Shown here one piece after another: positions 9,302-17,086 of a stretch of 64,000 bases of DNA. How positions within the stretch are numbered: the stretch's first letter is position 1; each line of letters starts with the position of its first letter. Below the pieces are notes generated by a model. That model made no database searches. It worked only from the letters and a program-made list of their open reading frames with translations, and had not been told where the DNA came from. Made by a program: the position numbers and the translations under genes. Source of the stretch: JAYRZB01 sp041916675 (lineage in GTDB: Bacteria; Pseudomonadota; Alphaproteobacteria; Rhizobiales; Devosiaceae); the NCBI GenBank assembly GCA_041916675.1, contig JAYRZB010000010.1, positions 1 to 64,000 of the forward strand. The letters run 5' to 3'.

Positions 9302-10003
9302 TCAGTCACCCAGCAGCGACAGCCGCGCCCACACCGGCAGGTGATCCGATGCCCGCCGGGCGAAATCCGAAGTATGGACACCCTTGTCCTCCACCCGCAA
9401 GTCGCGGCTGGTGATGATGCGGTCGAACGAGAATGTCGGTCGGCTGGCATGAAAGCTCGGGCCGGGGTCGATCACATGGTGGTCGTGCGCAAACCGACGC
9501 AGCGTCGGCCCCTCGGCCTTCCATTCATTGAGGTCGCCCATGATCACCGTCGGCATCCGGTCTTCCAGCGCATGCAGCTGGCTCAGCACCGCTTCGGCCT
9601 GCTTCTGGCGCCAGCGCCCCATCAGGCCCAGATGCAGGCCCACGATCCGCAGCCGACAGTGCTCGATGTCGATATCGGCCATTACCGCACCGCGCGGCTC
9701 GAGGCTGGGCAGCACCAGTGCCTGCTGGCTCAACACCCGCAACGGCTTGCGCACCAGAAGTGCATTGCCGTGCCAGCCAAGGCTTTGCGGGCGCTCGGCA
9801 AACCGTACAATGCGATACGGCGTTTCCTCTGCAATCACCTCGGCCGAAAGCGAGGAAACACGCGATCCGAACCGCCGGTCCACTTCCTGCAGCGCAATGA
9901 TATCGGCATCCATCTCGCCCAGCACGTGCAGGATGCGCTCCGGGCGCCGCCGCCAGTCGAGGCCAACCGATTTACGGATATTGTAGGAGGCAACGGTAAT
10001 CAT
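9302..10003 (-). CDS. Endonuclease/exonuclease/phosphatase family protein
   Basis: A 233-residue metal-dependent phosphodiesterase of the EEP (DNase I/APE1-like) fold. Visible motifs are the N-terminal SYNIRKSVG, the metal-ligand segment IIALQEVDRR, the GDLNEW motif and the C-terminal ASDHLPVWARL carrying the catalytic Asp-His. The ATG at 10001-10003 is chosen because the fold begins directly after it; a further 27 open codons upstream are unlike the family. The substrate (nucleic acid, phospholipid or other) cannot be told from sequence. Confidence 0.88.
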   Translation of the reverse strand: MITVASYNIRKSVGLDWRRRPERILHVLGEMDADIIALQEVDRRFGSRVSSLSAEVIAEETPYRIVRFAERPQSLGWHGNALLVRKPLRVLSQQALVLPSLEPRGAVMADIDIEHCRLRIVGLHLGLMGRWRQKQAEAVLSQLHALEDRMPTVIMGDLNEWKAEGPTLRRFAHDHHVIDPGPSFHASRPTFSFDRIITSRDLRVEDKGVHTSDFARRASDHLPVWARLSLLGD

Positions 10004-10047
10004 GTGCCACTGGACTAGCAGGGCTTTGCGCCGCCAACAACCGCAAA

Positions 10048-10080
10048 GACCCGCGCCACCAGCTTGATATGGCGCGGGTC
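10048..10080 (-). terminator. Terminator-like hairpin after the Rap1a-like gene
   Basis: An 11-bp perfect stem (GACCCGCGCCA / TGGCGCGGGTC) with an 11-nt loop lies 10 nt after the stop of the minus-strand gene at 10091. Its tail, TCTTTGCGG, is only weakly T-rich, so termination is probable rather than certain. Confidence 0.6.
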
Positions 10081-10090
10081 CCATTTTGCA

Positions 10091-10501
10091 TCACTGGCAC
10101 TTGGCCATGGTGTAGATCGCATTGACGATGATCGGCGTTGCCGCGGTCTCGGGCCAGGCCGCCGGATCGGGCGCTTCCTTCTTGATAGCGGTGACGACCA
10201 GCTTGTCGGTCATCGAAACCGGCTTTGTGCAGGTCACAAAAGGTTTCCCCGACGCATCGGTGGCCGAGAGCAGCATGCCGGTCGCCTCGCCCACTCCGGC
10301 GAGATAGGCGTTCAGCCTGTTGGCGGCCACCGGGTCGGATTTGGCAAGTTCGAGGGCTTCAGCCACCTGCGCCACTGAAACCTGCCCGAGGCTGGTGACA
10401 TTGGCCTCCGCCCGGGCCGTCCAGGTGCCCAGAAGCACAAGGCCAGCAATGCCCAACGACACGCACACCGCCAGATCGACGAAAGAGAGTTGACGACGCA
10501 T
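10091..10501 (-). CDS. Exported hypothetical protein, possibly Rap1a/Tai-like
   Basis: A 136-residue product with an N-terminal hydrophobic segment (FVDLAVCVSLGIAGLVLLG) and a likely cleavage site near TARAEA. The remainder (ANRLNAYLAGVGEATGML, later CTKP and a terminal AKCQ) loosely resembles Rap1a/Tai-type periplasmic proteins, where two cysteines bracket the domain. That resemblance is a guess. The ATG at 10499-10501 has GGAG 8 nt upstream; longer in-frame starts would overlap the divergent DUF2975 gene. The short divergent intergenic space (10502-10595) is A+T-rich and probably carries both promoters. Confidence 0.65.
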   Translation of the reverse strand: MRRQLSFVDLAVCVSLGIAGLVLLGTWTARAEANVTSLGQVSVAQVAEALELAKSDPVAANRLNAYLAGVGEATGMLLSATDASGKPFVTCTKPVSMTDKLVVTAIKKEAPDPAAWPETAATPIIVNAIYTMAKCQ

Positions 10502-10595
10502 CAGATTCACTCCATTGATTGCGAAACAACGATAAATAGCCTCTACACAGATATTTCTTATTGTGCAACAATAATTTTGTGCTGAACGGAGCCCT

Positions 10596-11156
10596 ATGGT
10601 GAGTGCCGCATCCTCCAACTCTATGCCACGCGCCGCCCGCATCCGGCGCTTCTGCCGCATTCTGGGCTGGGCCGCCCTTGCGGCTGGCTTTGGCCTGCCT
10701 GCATTGACAGCGGTTCACTGGTTATCCGGCTCAGCCGGCAGCATTGCGATGAGCGCCGGCGTACCACTGCAGTCTCTGGGGTCATTCGAACTGCCTCAGC
10801 GCCTGCTCGCCCTGCTGGCCAGCACCCCTTCGCTGCTCGTTCTTTTCTGGGCCATGTGGCGCATCCGCGCCTGCCTGGCCGAATTCGCTGCCGGTCGCTT
10901 CTTCACCACATCCGCAATCAATGGGTTACGCGATTTTGCCATCGGCATGGCCGCCACCGCCCTGCTTTCGCCGGTGGTCAACCTGCTTGAAAATCTTGTG
11001 CTCACCTGGAACGCGCCGGAGGGCCAGCGTCAGCTGGTGATCGCGCTGAGTTCGGATATGGTGCTGGCGCTGGTCTTTTCCGGCACCATTGCCGTGGTCT
11101 GCTGGGTCATGGGCGAGGCTGCGGCCCTCGCCGAAGAAAACGCCCAGTTCGTGTGA
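10596..11156 (+). CDS. DUF2975 domain membrane protein
   Basis: A 186-residue protein with four probable transmembrane helices (around 22-42, 72-90, 110-132 and 155-175) and the FAAGRFFTTSAINGLRDFAIGMAATALL stretch typical of DUF2975. CGGAG lies 6 nt before the ATG. In many bacteria DUF2975 genes are followed by a small YozG-like HTH regulator, as here, where the next gene begins 9 nt downstream. The function is unknown; a membrane sensor acting with the regulator is only an inference. Confidence 0.85.
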   Translation: MVSAASSNSMPRAARIRRFCRILGWAALAAGFGLPALTAVHWLSGSAGSIAMSAGVPLQSLGSFELPQRLLALLASTPSLLVLFWAMWRIRACLAEFAAGRFFTTSAINGLRDFAIGMAATALLSPVVNLLENLVLTWNAPEGQRQLVIALSSDMVLALVFSGTIAVVCWVMGEAAALAEENAQFV

Positions 11157-11165
11157 GGCTGCGCC

Positions 11166-11387
11166 ATGCCCATCAAGGTCACCCTCAACGTCATGCTCGC
11201 CAGCCGCAACGCCAAATCCAAGGATCTGGCCGAGTTCATCGGCATCACCGAAGCCAACCTGTCCCTGCTCAAGCAGGGCAAGGTCAAAGGCATCCGCTTC
11301 GAAACCCTCGAAGCCATCTGCACTTATCTCGACTGCCAGCCCGGCGAGATTCTGCAGTTCATCAAGCCGGGAGACGACGAGGACTAA
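11166..11387 (+). CDS. Small Cro/C1-type HTH transcriptional regulator (YozG-like)
   Basis: A 73-residue protein that is almost entirely one HTH domain. It starts with a strand, MPIKVTLNVMLA, followed by helices SKDLAEFIGITEANLSLLKQGKVKGIRFETLEAICTYLDC and the PGEILQF end typical of the XRE/YozG type. It follows the DUF2975 gene by 9 nt and is surely co-transcribed with it. Its stop codon overlaps the convergent prfC stop by 4 nt. Probably autoregulates the pair. Confidence 0.88.
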   Translation: MPIKVTLNVMLASRNAKSKDLAEFIGITEANLSLLKQGKVKGIRFETLEAICTYLDCQPGEILQFIKPGDDED

Positions 11388-12982
11388 GCCCGTTCCTTGG
11401 TGGCGAGGAACCGCACTTTCGGCCAATCCTGCTGCATCCGCCCCAGATACCAAGAGCTTTGCGCCAGGTAGACCGGCGCGCCGTCCTTGTCCTCGGCAAG
11501 CACCGAATTATTGGCGGTCACGAACTTTTTCAGCTCTGCGGGATCGTCTGCCACCACCCAGCGCGCCATTTCAAAGCCGAGGCTCTCGAACGTGATGGGC
11601 ACGCCGTATTCCTTCTCGATCCGGGCCGCCAGCACGTCGAGCTGCAGCGCACCCACCACGCCCACAATCCAATCCGCCCCCAGCATGCGCCGGAACACCT
11701 GCGCCACGCCCTCCTCGGCCAGATCGCTCAGCGCCTTGCTCAACTGCTTGGCCTTGATGGGATCGGTCAGCCGCACGCGGCGGATGATTTCGGGTGCAAA
11801 GTTGGGGATGCCCGTCACCTTGATCACCGCGCCTTCGGTCAGCGTATCGCCGACGCTGAGCGAGCCATGGTTTGGAATGCCCACAATATCCCCCGCCACC
11901 GCTTCATCAGCGGTTTCGCGGTTATTGCCAAAGAAGAACATCGGGCTCGAAACCGTCAGGTCCTTGCCGGTGCGCACGTTCCGCAGCTTCATGCCGCGCC
12001 GGAACGTGCCCGACGACAGCCGCACAAAGGCAATACGGTCGCGGTGGTTGGCATCCATGTTGGCCTGCACCTTGAACACGAAACCCGCCACCTTGGCCTC
12101 GTTGGGCACGATGGGCTTGGGTTCGGCCGGCTGCGGCCGCGGCTCGGGTGCCCAAGCCCCCAGCGTCCGCAACAGTTCGGGCACGCTGGTGGTCTTCAGC
12201 GCTGAACCGAACACCACCGGGCTCAGATGGCCGGCCAGAAACACTTCAAGATCGAACGCCGGCAGCCCGGCCCGCGCCAGTTCCAGCCCATCGAGCGCCG
12301 TCTTGATGATCGGATCGGCCAGCAGGCCGTCATCGAGCATCAATTCGTCCGCATCCTCGAATGTGCGGATCACCTGCCCCTGCGGGTTCAGCACTCGGCC
12401 ACCGATGAGGTCCACCGTGCCGCGGAAGTCGACACCATTGCCCAGCGGCCAGACGATCGGCGTCACATCGAGCGCCAGCGTCGAGGAAATCTCATCCAGC
12501 ACTTCGAGCGGATCACGCCCCTCGCGGTCCACCTTGTTCACAAACGTGATGATCGGAATATCGCGCAACCGGCAGACCTCGAACAGCTTGCGCGTCTGGC
12601 TTTCGATGCCCTTGGCCATGTCGATCACCATCACGGCCGCGTCCACCGCCGTCAGCGTGCGATAGGTGTCTTCCGAAAAGTCCGAGTGGCCCGGCGTGTC
12701 GAGCAGGTTGAACGTCAGCCCGTCATGCTCGAACGTCATCACCGACGACGAGATCGAAATCCCGCGCTGCTGTTCCATTTCCATCCAGTCCGAACGCGTC
12801 GACCGCTGGTTGGCGCGCCCGCGCACCGCCCCCGCCTGCTGGATCGCGCCCGAGGCGGCAAGCAGCTTTTCGGTCAGCGTGGTCTTGCCCGCGTCCGGGT
12901 GCGAAATGATCGCAAACGTCCGCCGCGTCATATAGGGCGCAGAGCGGTCGCGTGGCGGATTGGCAGTCAGCAGTTCGGTCAT
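11384..12982 (-). CDS. prfC: Peptide chain release factor 3 (RF3)
   Basis: Translational GTPase that recycles RF1/RF2 from the ribosome after termination. The 532 residues from the ATG at 12980-12982 compare with about 530 in the family. G1 is HPDAGKTT at about 28-35, and the RF3-type switch I region (RSDWMEMEQQRGISISSSV), G3 DTPGHSDF and G4 NKVDREG are all present. The EF-Tu-like domain 2 and the RF3-specific C-terminal domain follow. A longer frame to 13048 is open but lacks family similarity. Terminates convergently into the HTH gene with no intergenic space. Confidence 0.96.
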   Translation of the reverse strand: MTELLTANPPRDRSAPYMTRRTFAIISHPDAGKTTLTEKLLAASGAIQQAGAVRGRANQRSTRSDWMEMEQQRGISISSSVMTFEHDGLTFNLLDTPGHSDFSEDTYRTLTAVDAAVMVIDMAKGIESQTRKLFEVCRLRDIPIITFVNKVDREGRDPLEVLDEISSTLALDVTPIVWPLGNGVDFRGTVDLIGGRVLNPQGQVIRTFEDADELMLDDGLLADPIIKTALDGLELARAGLPAFDLEVFLAGHLSPVVFGSALKTTSVPELLRTLGAWAPEPRPQPAEPKPIVPNEAKVAGFVFKVQANMDANHRDRIAFVRLSSGTFRRGMKLRNVRTGKDLTVSSPMFFFGNNRETADEAVAGDIVGIPNHGSLSVGDTLTEGAVIKVTGIPNFAPEIIRRVRLTDPIKAKQLSKALSDLAEEGVAQVFRRMLGADWIVGVVGALQLDVLAARIEKEYGVPITFESLGFEMARWVVADDPAELKKFVTANNSVLAEDKDGAPVYLAQSSWYLGRMQQDWPKVRFLATKERA

Positions 12983-13119
12983 GGCAGGCTCACAGGTATT
13001 TTCCAGCCGCCCTTTAGCCTGCCACGGCGCGGAACGCCAGTTTCCCATCGCCCCAAGTTGCGCCGGATGCTTGGCCGCTTTAGTCTGGCGCCATATTCCA
13101 AAGCCATTTCGAGCCAGCC

Positions 13120-13923
13120 ATGTTCTACCGTTCCTCCCGCGCCCTTCTGGCCGCGCTTGCCATCCTCGCCCTGCCCGTCGCCACTGCCCGTGCCGATTTC
13201 GCTGCCAGCAAGGCCTGGTTTGAAGACTATCTGCCCACCGAACGAGACATTCTGCATGGCGATCTGGTGATCACCGGCGCTTACGACGGGCTGATCACCG
13301 GCACCTTCACCACGGGCCTCTATGAAGCGCTGCGCCGGGTGCAGGCGCTCGCGGGCGAAGAACCAACGGGCGTTTTGTCCTTCGAGACACGCATGGTCCT
13401 TTATGCCCAGTCCGAAGCCATGTTCGCCAGTTATGGCTTTTCATCCTATCCCGATGAACCTTCGGGGATCGATTTCCTGCTGCCGCTCTCCATACTGCCG
13501 CGCATCACCGGCACGCGCGAGCAAACCCTGTTCGAATCCGCCAATCAGGATTTTTCGCTCTCCCCCATCAGCCTGCCGCTCGAGGGCTCCAACGCCACCA
13601 CCTTCACCGGCCCCTACGATGCCCTGGTCGCCACCCCCGGCACCACCATGGTCCTGCACTATGCCAGCGACACCTTCCTCCTCGCCACCGGCAACAGCGG
13701 CTCACGCAGCCTCTATCTCAGCTACTATCGCCACGGCCCCCGCCTCATCGGCTTTCAGGCCACCTGGGATGCCTACGACCAGATCTTCTACCCCCGCCTC
13801 GCCGCCATCATCGCCAGCTCCTACCGCCCCCTCAACGGCGAAGGCAAAATCCGCCCCGACCGCATCAAAGCCAACGCCGCCATGGAGCACGCGCGGGAAG
13901 TCATGATGTTCTGGCCGGAGTGA
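13120..13923 (+). CDS. Exported hypothetical protein, possible peptidoglycan-binding-like N-terminal region
   Basis: A 267-residue product with a clear signal peptide (FYRSSRALLAALAILALPVATARA). After it, a segment around DLVITGAYDGLITGTFTTGLYEALRRVQ has the spacing of a PG_binding_1 repeat (G-x-YDG-x-x-x-TxxAL). The rest is not recognised. A periplasmic location is likely. Codon use matches the chromosome. It is flanked downstream by repeat copy B, with no neighbour suggesting a pathway. Confidence 0.75.
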   Translation: MFYRSSRALLAALAILALPVATARADFAASKAWFEDYLPTERDILHGDLVITGAYDGLITGTFTTGLYEALRRVQALAGEEPTGVLSFETRMVLYAQSEAMFASYGFSSYPDEPSGIDFLLPLSILPRITGTREQTLFESANQDFSLSPISLPLEGSNATTFTGPYDALVATPGTTMVLHYASDTFLLATGNSGSRSLYLSYYRHGPRLIGFQATWDAYDQIFYPRLAAIIASSYRPLNGEGKIRPDRIKANAAMEHAREVMMFWPE

Positions 13924-14285
13924 ATGGCGGCACTCTCCAGTCCCTCCCCCTTGCGGGCGCGTGTTCAAATTAGATTGCCGATGGCTCCCCTCACCCCCAC
14001 CCCATCCCTCCCCCTCAAGAGGGAGGGAGCCCGTGTTTCACGGCTTGCGTGTTTCCTCCCCCTTCCAAGGGGAGGATCAAGGTGGGGGTGGGCGGGAAAG
14101 ACTGCGGACAGTCCTTCCATGAAAGATTCTTGGGATATCGCAAACCGTCTATTAGCCGCGATCGTGATTCACGAAACATCGCCCCAACTATCGGTGCACC
14201 AATGGATTCCAGTACGCAGAGGTCCTTGCGAGGTCGAAATGCAGAAAACCCGAAAACAAGGAAGCAGCCATCGAAACCTTAATGA
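13924..14285. other. Intergenic region: repeat copy B, then an A+T-richer tail
   Basis: The left part (13992-14090) is the reverse-oriented copy of the 99-bp repeat. From about 14100 the composition becomes visibly richer in A+T and continues so into the ATPase gene, suggesting that the boundary of foreign DNA lies here. Short open frames on the plus strand lack ribosome-binding sites and run through the repeat; none looks real. Confidence 0.6.
13992..14090. repeat. Intergenic repeat family 1, copy B (99 bp, inverted relative to copy A)
   Basis: The reverse complement matches copy A at 2-100 over the whole length with only a few substitutions, confined to the hairpin regions. The core CGTGTTTCACGGCTTGCGTG is unchanged. 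Equal length and sharply matching ends indicate that this is a discrete element. Confidence 0.85.
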
Positions 14286-15602
14286 CTAGGCTATGTTCTC
14301 TTGGTCGCGACGCCATCCATGACGTCGTCGCGCGGCCGGATGATCAACCTCAAGCTCAACGTCTGCTTGTTCTGCGCGCAATCTGACATAACCACGCACT
14401 ATCTTCTCTGAGAATTCATACCAACCCTGTCGATTGGCGGTTAAGATGCTGCCATAGCTTGGAGTCTTCAGACGATTCATGCGCTGGTTAAATTTGGCAC
14501 GATCTACGGGCGCATTGCCACTTAGCCGAACAATTCGCTCAAATGAAGAAAATATGTCTGAGCTACGCCGATGTAATTCATGACCATCAGCGCACGCAAA
14601 GAGAACTTGCTCATAGTCATTCTTGTATTTTTTAGTAGCCAATTCATACGGCTGCTTCAGCTTCATATCCATAGCATCGCTCGCATCATTCATTGCAAGC
14701 GAGAACAATTCGGGAGTTACCATCCCGCCATTGTTCGCCTCATAAGCACGCCAGAACAATTTCTCAGATATGAGATGGACGTAGTGTGGAAAGCCATCGG
14801 AAATCTTTGCTATTCGCCATTTGGTAGTGTCGTCGATAACAACTCCCAGGGAATCCGCAGCGATATCTATAATTTCCCATCTGGCCTCGTAAGGCAGCCG
14901 CTCAAGTTTTACGGTATGGAAATAACGATCCGCGCTTGCGTGCGCTGACATTAACTCATCTACCGTCTCCCCAATTCCGCAAAAAATAAAGCGAGCTGCA
15001 ATATGCTTGTCTGACACTTGCTTAATAAAATTAGCAAAACTCTCTTGTTCAGAAGGGCTCTTTATTTGATCAAATTCATCAATTACAATAACCAAATTAC
15101 TTGAATATTTATCAACAATGAATTTTATTAACCGAACAGCTTCGTTGATAGATGTAGGGGCTTCAATTTTACCTTCTTCGTAAGCAATTCTTCCCGAAGC
15201 AGCGATCCATGGAATATTTAACCCTCCCCCTACCTCTCGCACCACCTTTTCGAGACCTGGACTCCTACTCATCACCTCATCGTAGATGTCTTTAATTATA
15301 GCTTCAAAAGTATTACTTCGATCACAACCTAATATAATTGGATCTGGGCCGTCACCAACCACCGCATTTGCAGCAGTTTGAGCGAGAGATGATTTACCTA
15401 CGCCACGGAAACCATGAATAAAGATGTGGCGGCCAGGAGCATAAAGCGCCTTCTTTATTCCCTTCAATTGCTCAGCGCGGCCTCTGAGGAAATCCGGAGA
15501 GGCAAGTGGCTGTGAAGGCGAAAGCACTTTGTGAAGTAGCGCGCCAAATTGGTCTTCATCTCTAACGACAACTGGGCGAATACCTAGAAGGTGATTTTCC
15601 AT
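14286..15602 (-). CDS. AAA+ ATPase of unknown function (ORC/CDC6- or AAA_16-like)
   Basis: A 438-residue protein. Walker A is GFRGVGKS at 64-71, Walker B is LVIVIDEFDQ at about 170-179, and a sensor-1-like strand RFIFCGIGE follows at about 204-212. The segment LRGRAEQLKGIKKAL just before Walker A resembles the start of ORC1/CDC6, TniB or AAA_16 type ATPase domains. The C-terminal third (about 320-400) may form a winged helix. The gene is clearly richer in A+T than its neighbours, stands alone, and lies next to tRNA-Leu, so it is probably acquired. The ATG at 15600-15602 has GGGG directly abutting it, a poor spacing. Function unknown; a defence or mobile-element role is only an inference. Confidence 0.85.
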   Translation of the reverse strand: MENHLLGIRPVVVRDEDQFGALLHKVLSPSQPLASPDFLRGRAEQLKGIKKALYAPGRHIFIHGFRGVGKSSLAQTAANAVVGDGPDPIILGCDRSNTFEAIIKDIYDEVMSRSPGLEKVVREVGGGLNIPWIAASGRIAYEEGKIEAPTSINEAVRLIKFIVDKYSSNLVIVIDEFDQIKSPSEQESFANFIKQVSDKHIAARFIFCGIGETVDELMSAHASADRYFHTVKLERLPYEARWEIIDIAADSLGVVIDDTTKWRIAKISDGFPHYVHLISEKLFWRAYEANNGGMVTPELFSLAMNDASDAMDMKLKQPYELATKKYKNDYEQVLFACADGHELHRRSSDIFSSFERIVRLSGNAPVDRAKFNQRMNRLKTPSYGSILTANRQGWYEFSEKIVRGYVRLRAEQADVELEVDHPAARRRHGWRRDQENIA

Positions 15603-15624
15603 CCCCTCATCGTGCCACTTTATG

Positions 15625-15639
15625 GATTGTCGTACAATC
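15625..15639. promoter_or_regulatory. Palindrome upstream of the AAA+ ATPase gene (possible operator)
   Basis: A perfect inverted repeat, GATTGT-CGT-ACAATC, is centred about 30 bp before the ATPase start codon. On the minus strand it falls inside a weak promoter-like arrangement (TTGATT, 17 nt, TACGAC). The TTGT-N3-ACAA form resembles binding sites of some GntR-type regulators, but no regulator gene is adjacent. Confidence 0.4.
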
Positions 15640-15758
15640 TAGCGATGTGCCAATCAACAGATTAGTTAAAGCCCGAGTACTACACTCAGTCGCCCAAATT
15701 TGCCTGTCTTATGGAAACCGTCATTCCGCACCTCACGCAGAGGTCTGCAGGAAAAAAT

Positions 15759-15843
15759 TGGTGCGGTCGAGAAGACTCGAACTTCCACGTCTTGCGACAC
15801 AGCGACCTCAACGCTGCGCGTCTACCAATTCCGCCACGACCGC
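15759..15843 (-). tRNA. tRNA-Leu (anticodon GAG)
   Basis: An 85-nt gene on the minus strand. Acceptor arms GCGGTCG/CGACCGC pair fully, and a D-arm with TTGGTAGA follows. The anticodon loop TTGAGGT is closed by CAGCG/CGCTG, with GAG at plus positions 15807-15809. A long class II variable arm and the TTCGAGT T-loop complete the fold. CCA is encoded and is followed by a T-run. The anticodon reads CUC/CUU codons. This is the attachment-site type of locus often used by integrating elements. Confidence 0.95.
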
Positions 15844-15883
15844 ACGCCATGGTAGATGCTGCGCCAGTGGCGAAGCGAGGCTG

Positions 15884-15912
15884 CATGTAGCAAAGAGTGC
15901 TGGCAGGCTCAA
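15884..15912 (-). promoter_or_regulatory. Candidate promoter of tRNA-Leu
   Basis: On the minus strand, TTGAGC and TACATG are separated by exactly 17 nt and lie about 40 nt before the 5' end of the tRNA. Both hexamers deviate from consensus, so this is a moderate call. Confidence 0.45.
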
Positions 15913-15982
15913 GCGCTTATTCGGTTTATTTGCATTTGGGGAAAAGCCGATGCGCCGCGCGGGCGCAAAACCCCTGCCCGCC

Positions 15983-16216
15983 TCAGCCGGCCTTGAACAC
16001 CTTGCGCGTCACTTCTACCGAAAGCTTGCCGTCTTCCACCTTCACCTCGCCCTCGGCGATCAGGGTGCCATTGGCATAAACCCGCAGCGGATCGTGCTCG
16101 GTGGCATCCAGTTCGATCACCGCCCCGCGCCCCATGCGCAGCAGGTGGTGAATCGGCATGGTTGTCGCGCCAAGCTCGACAGTGATATCGACTTCAATAT
16201 TCTCGAGCGTGTTCAT
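15983..16216 (-). CDS. FliN/SpoA-domain protein (orphan C-ring-like)
   Basis: A 77-residue protein consisting of one SpoA (surface presentation of antigens/FliN C-terminal) domain: VDITVELGATTMPIHHLLRMGRGAVIEL, then VYANGTLIAEGEVKVEDGKLSVEV. In FliN and type III secretion proteins this fold builds the cytoplasmic C-ring. No other flagellar or secretion gene is in the window, and the length is at the short end for FliN. It may be a fliN paralogue working in trans or a relic. Divergent from lipB, with 73 nt between the two starts. Confidence 0.85.
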   Translation of the reverse strand: MNTLENIEVDITVELGATTMPIHHLLRMGRGAVIELDATEHDPLRVYANGTLIAEGEVKVEDGKLSVEVTRKVFKAG

Positions 16217-16289
16217 ACATAAGCCTGAGGATAGTCCCGCGCCTCAAGCACAACACGTGCCCGGCCCCAGTGGAGAGCATTGGTCGATC

Positions 16290-17042
16290 ATGGTTATCGA
16301 ACCGTTAACGCCGGATGCGAATACGGCCTGTTCTGACACACAAAAGCTCTGGCGCCCCGATGGCCGCCCGGTGCAGTGGGTGATTGCCGAACATCCCGTG
16401 CCCTATCCGCAGGCGCTGGCCACCATGAAGGCGCAGGCCACCGCCATTGCCGAAGGCACCGGCGCCGAAACCATCTGGCTGGTCGAACACCCCCCGCTTT
16501 ATACCGCGGGCACCTCTGCCCTGCCGCAGGACCTGCTGACGCCAAACCGCTTTCCGGTGTTCGATGCCGGGCGCGGCGGGCAATATACCTATCACGGCCC
16601 CGGCCAGCGCGTGGCCTATGTCATGCTCGATCTGCGCGAGCGTGGCCGCGATGTGCGCTGCCTGGTGCAGGGGCTTGAAGGCTGGGTCATCGATACCCTT
16701 GCTGCCTTCAACATCACCGGCGAGCGCCGCCAGGGCCGCGTCGGGGTGTGGGTGCGCAGGCCCGACAAGGGCTTGGCCCGCGAAGACAAGATCGCCGCCA
16801 TCGGCGTGCGCGTCTCCAAATGGGTCACCTTCCACGGCATTTCGCTCAACATTTCGCCCGATCTGTCGCATTACGATGGCATCGTGCCCTGCGGCATTTC
16901 CGATCAGGGCGTCACCAGCTTTGAGGACCTTGGCCAGATCGTCTCGCTCGAAGAGGTTGATTCGGCACTCAAATCCGCCTTCACCGCCCGCTTTGGCCCG
17001 GTTCAGGCCGGTTCTGCGCCGGGCCTTGTCACAGCGGCGTGA
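16290..17042 (+). CDS. lipB: Lipoyl(octanoyl) transferase LipB
   Basis: Transfers octanoate from acyl carrier protein to lipoyl domains of 2-oxoacid dehydrogenases and the glycine cleavage H protein. The 250-residue product has the signatures RGGQYTYHGPGQ, KIAAIGVRVSKWVTFHGISLN and the catalytic-cysteine loop IVPCGISDQGVTS. The ATG at 16290 follows GGAGAG at a slightly long distance. An open extension upstream to 16158 overlaps the divergent FliN-like gene and is not supported. An N-terminal stretch of about 20 extra residues compared with E. coli is seen. Confidence 0.95.
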   Translation: MVIEPLTPDANTACSDTQKLWRPDGRPVQWVIAEHPVPYPQALATMKAQATAIAEGTGAETIWLVEHPPLYTAGTSALPQDLLTPNRFPVFDAGRGGQYTYHGPGQRVAYVMLDLRERGRDVRCLVQGLEGWVIDTLAAFNITGERRQGRVGVWVRRPDKGLAREDKIAAIGVRVSKWVTFHGISLNISPDLSHYDGIVPCGISDQGVTSFEDLGQIVSLEEVDSALKSAFTARFGPVQAGSAPGLVTAA

Positions 17043-17086
17043 TACGCCCATTTTAGAAGCGCGCATTGCCTCAGGAGTTCCGGCCC

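Noticed and set aside
13924..14289. Short plus-strand open frames downstream of the exported protein at 13120
   Set aside because: They run through repeat copy B and have no plausible start signal or conserved composition.
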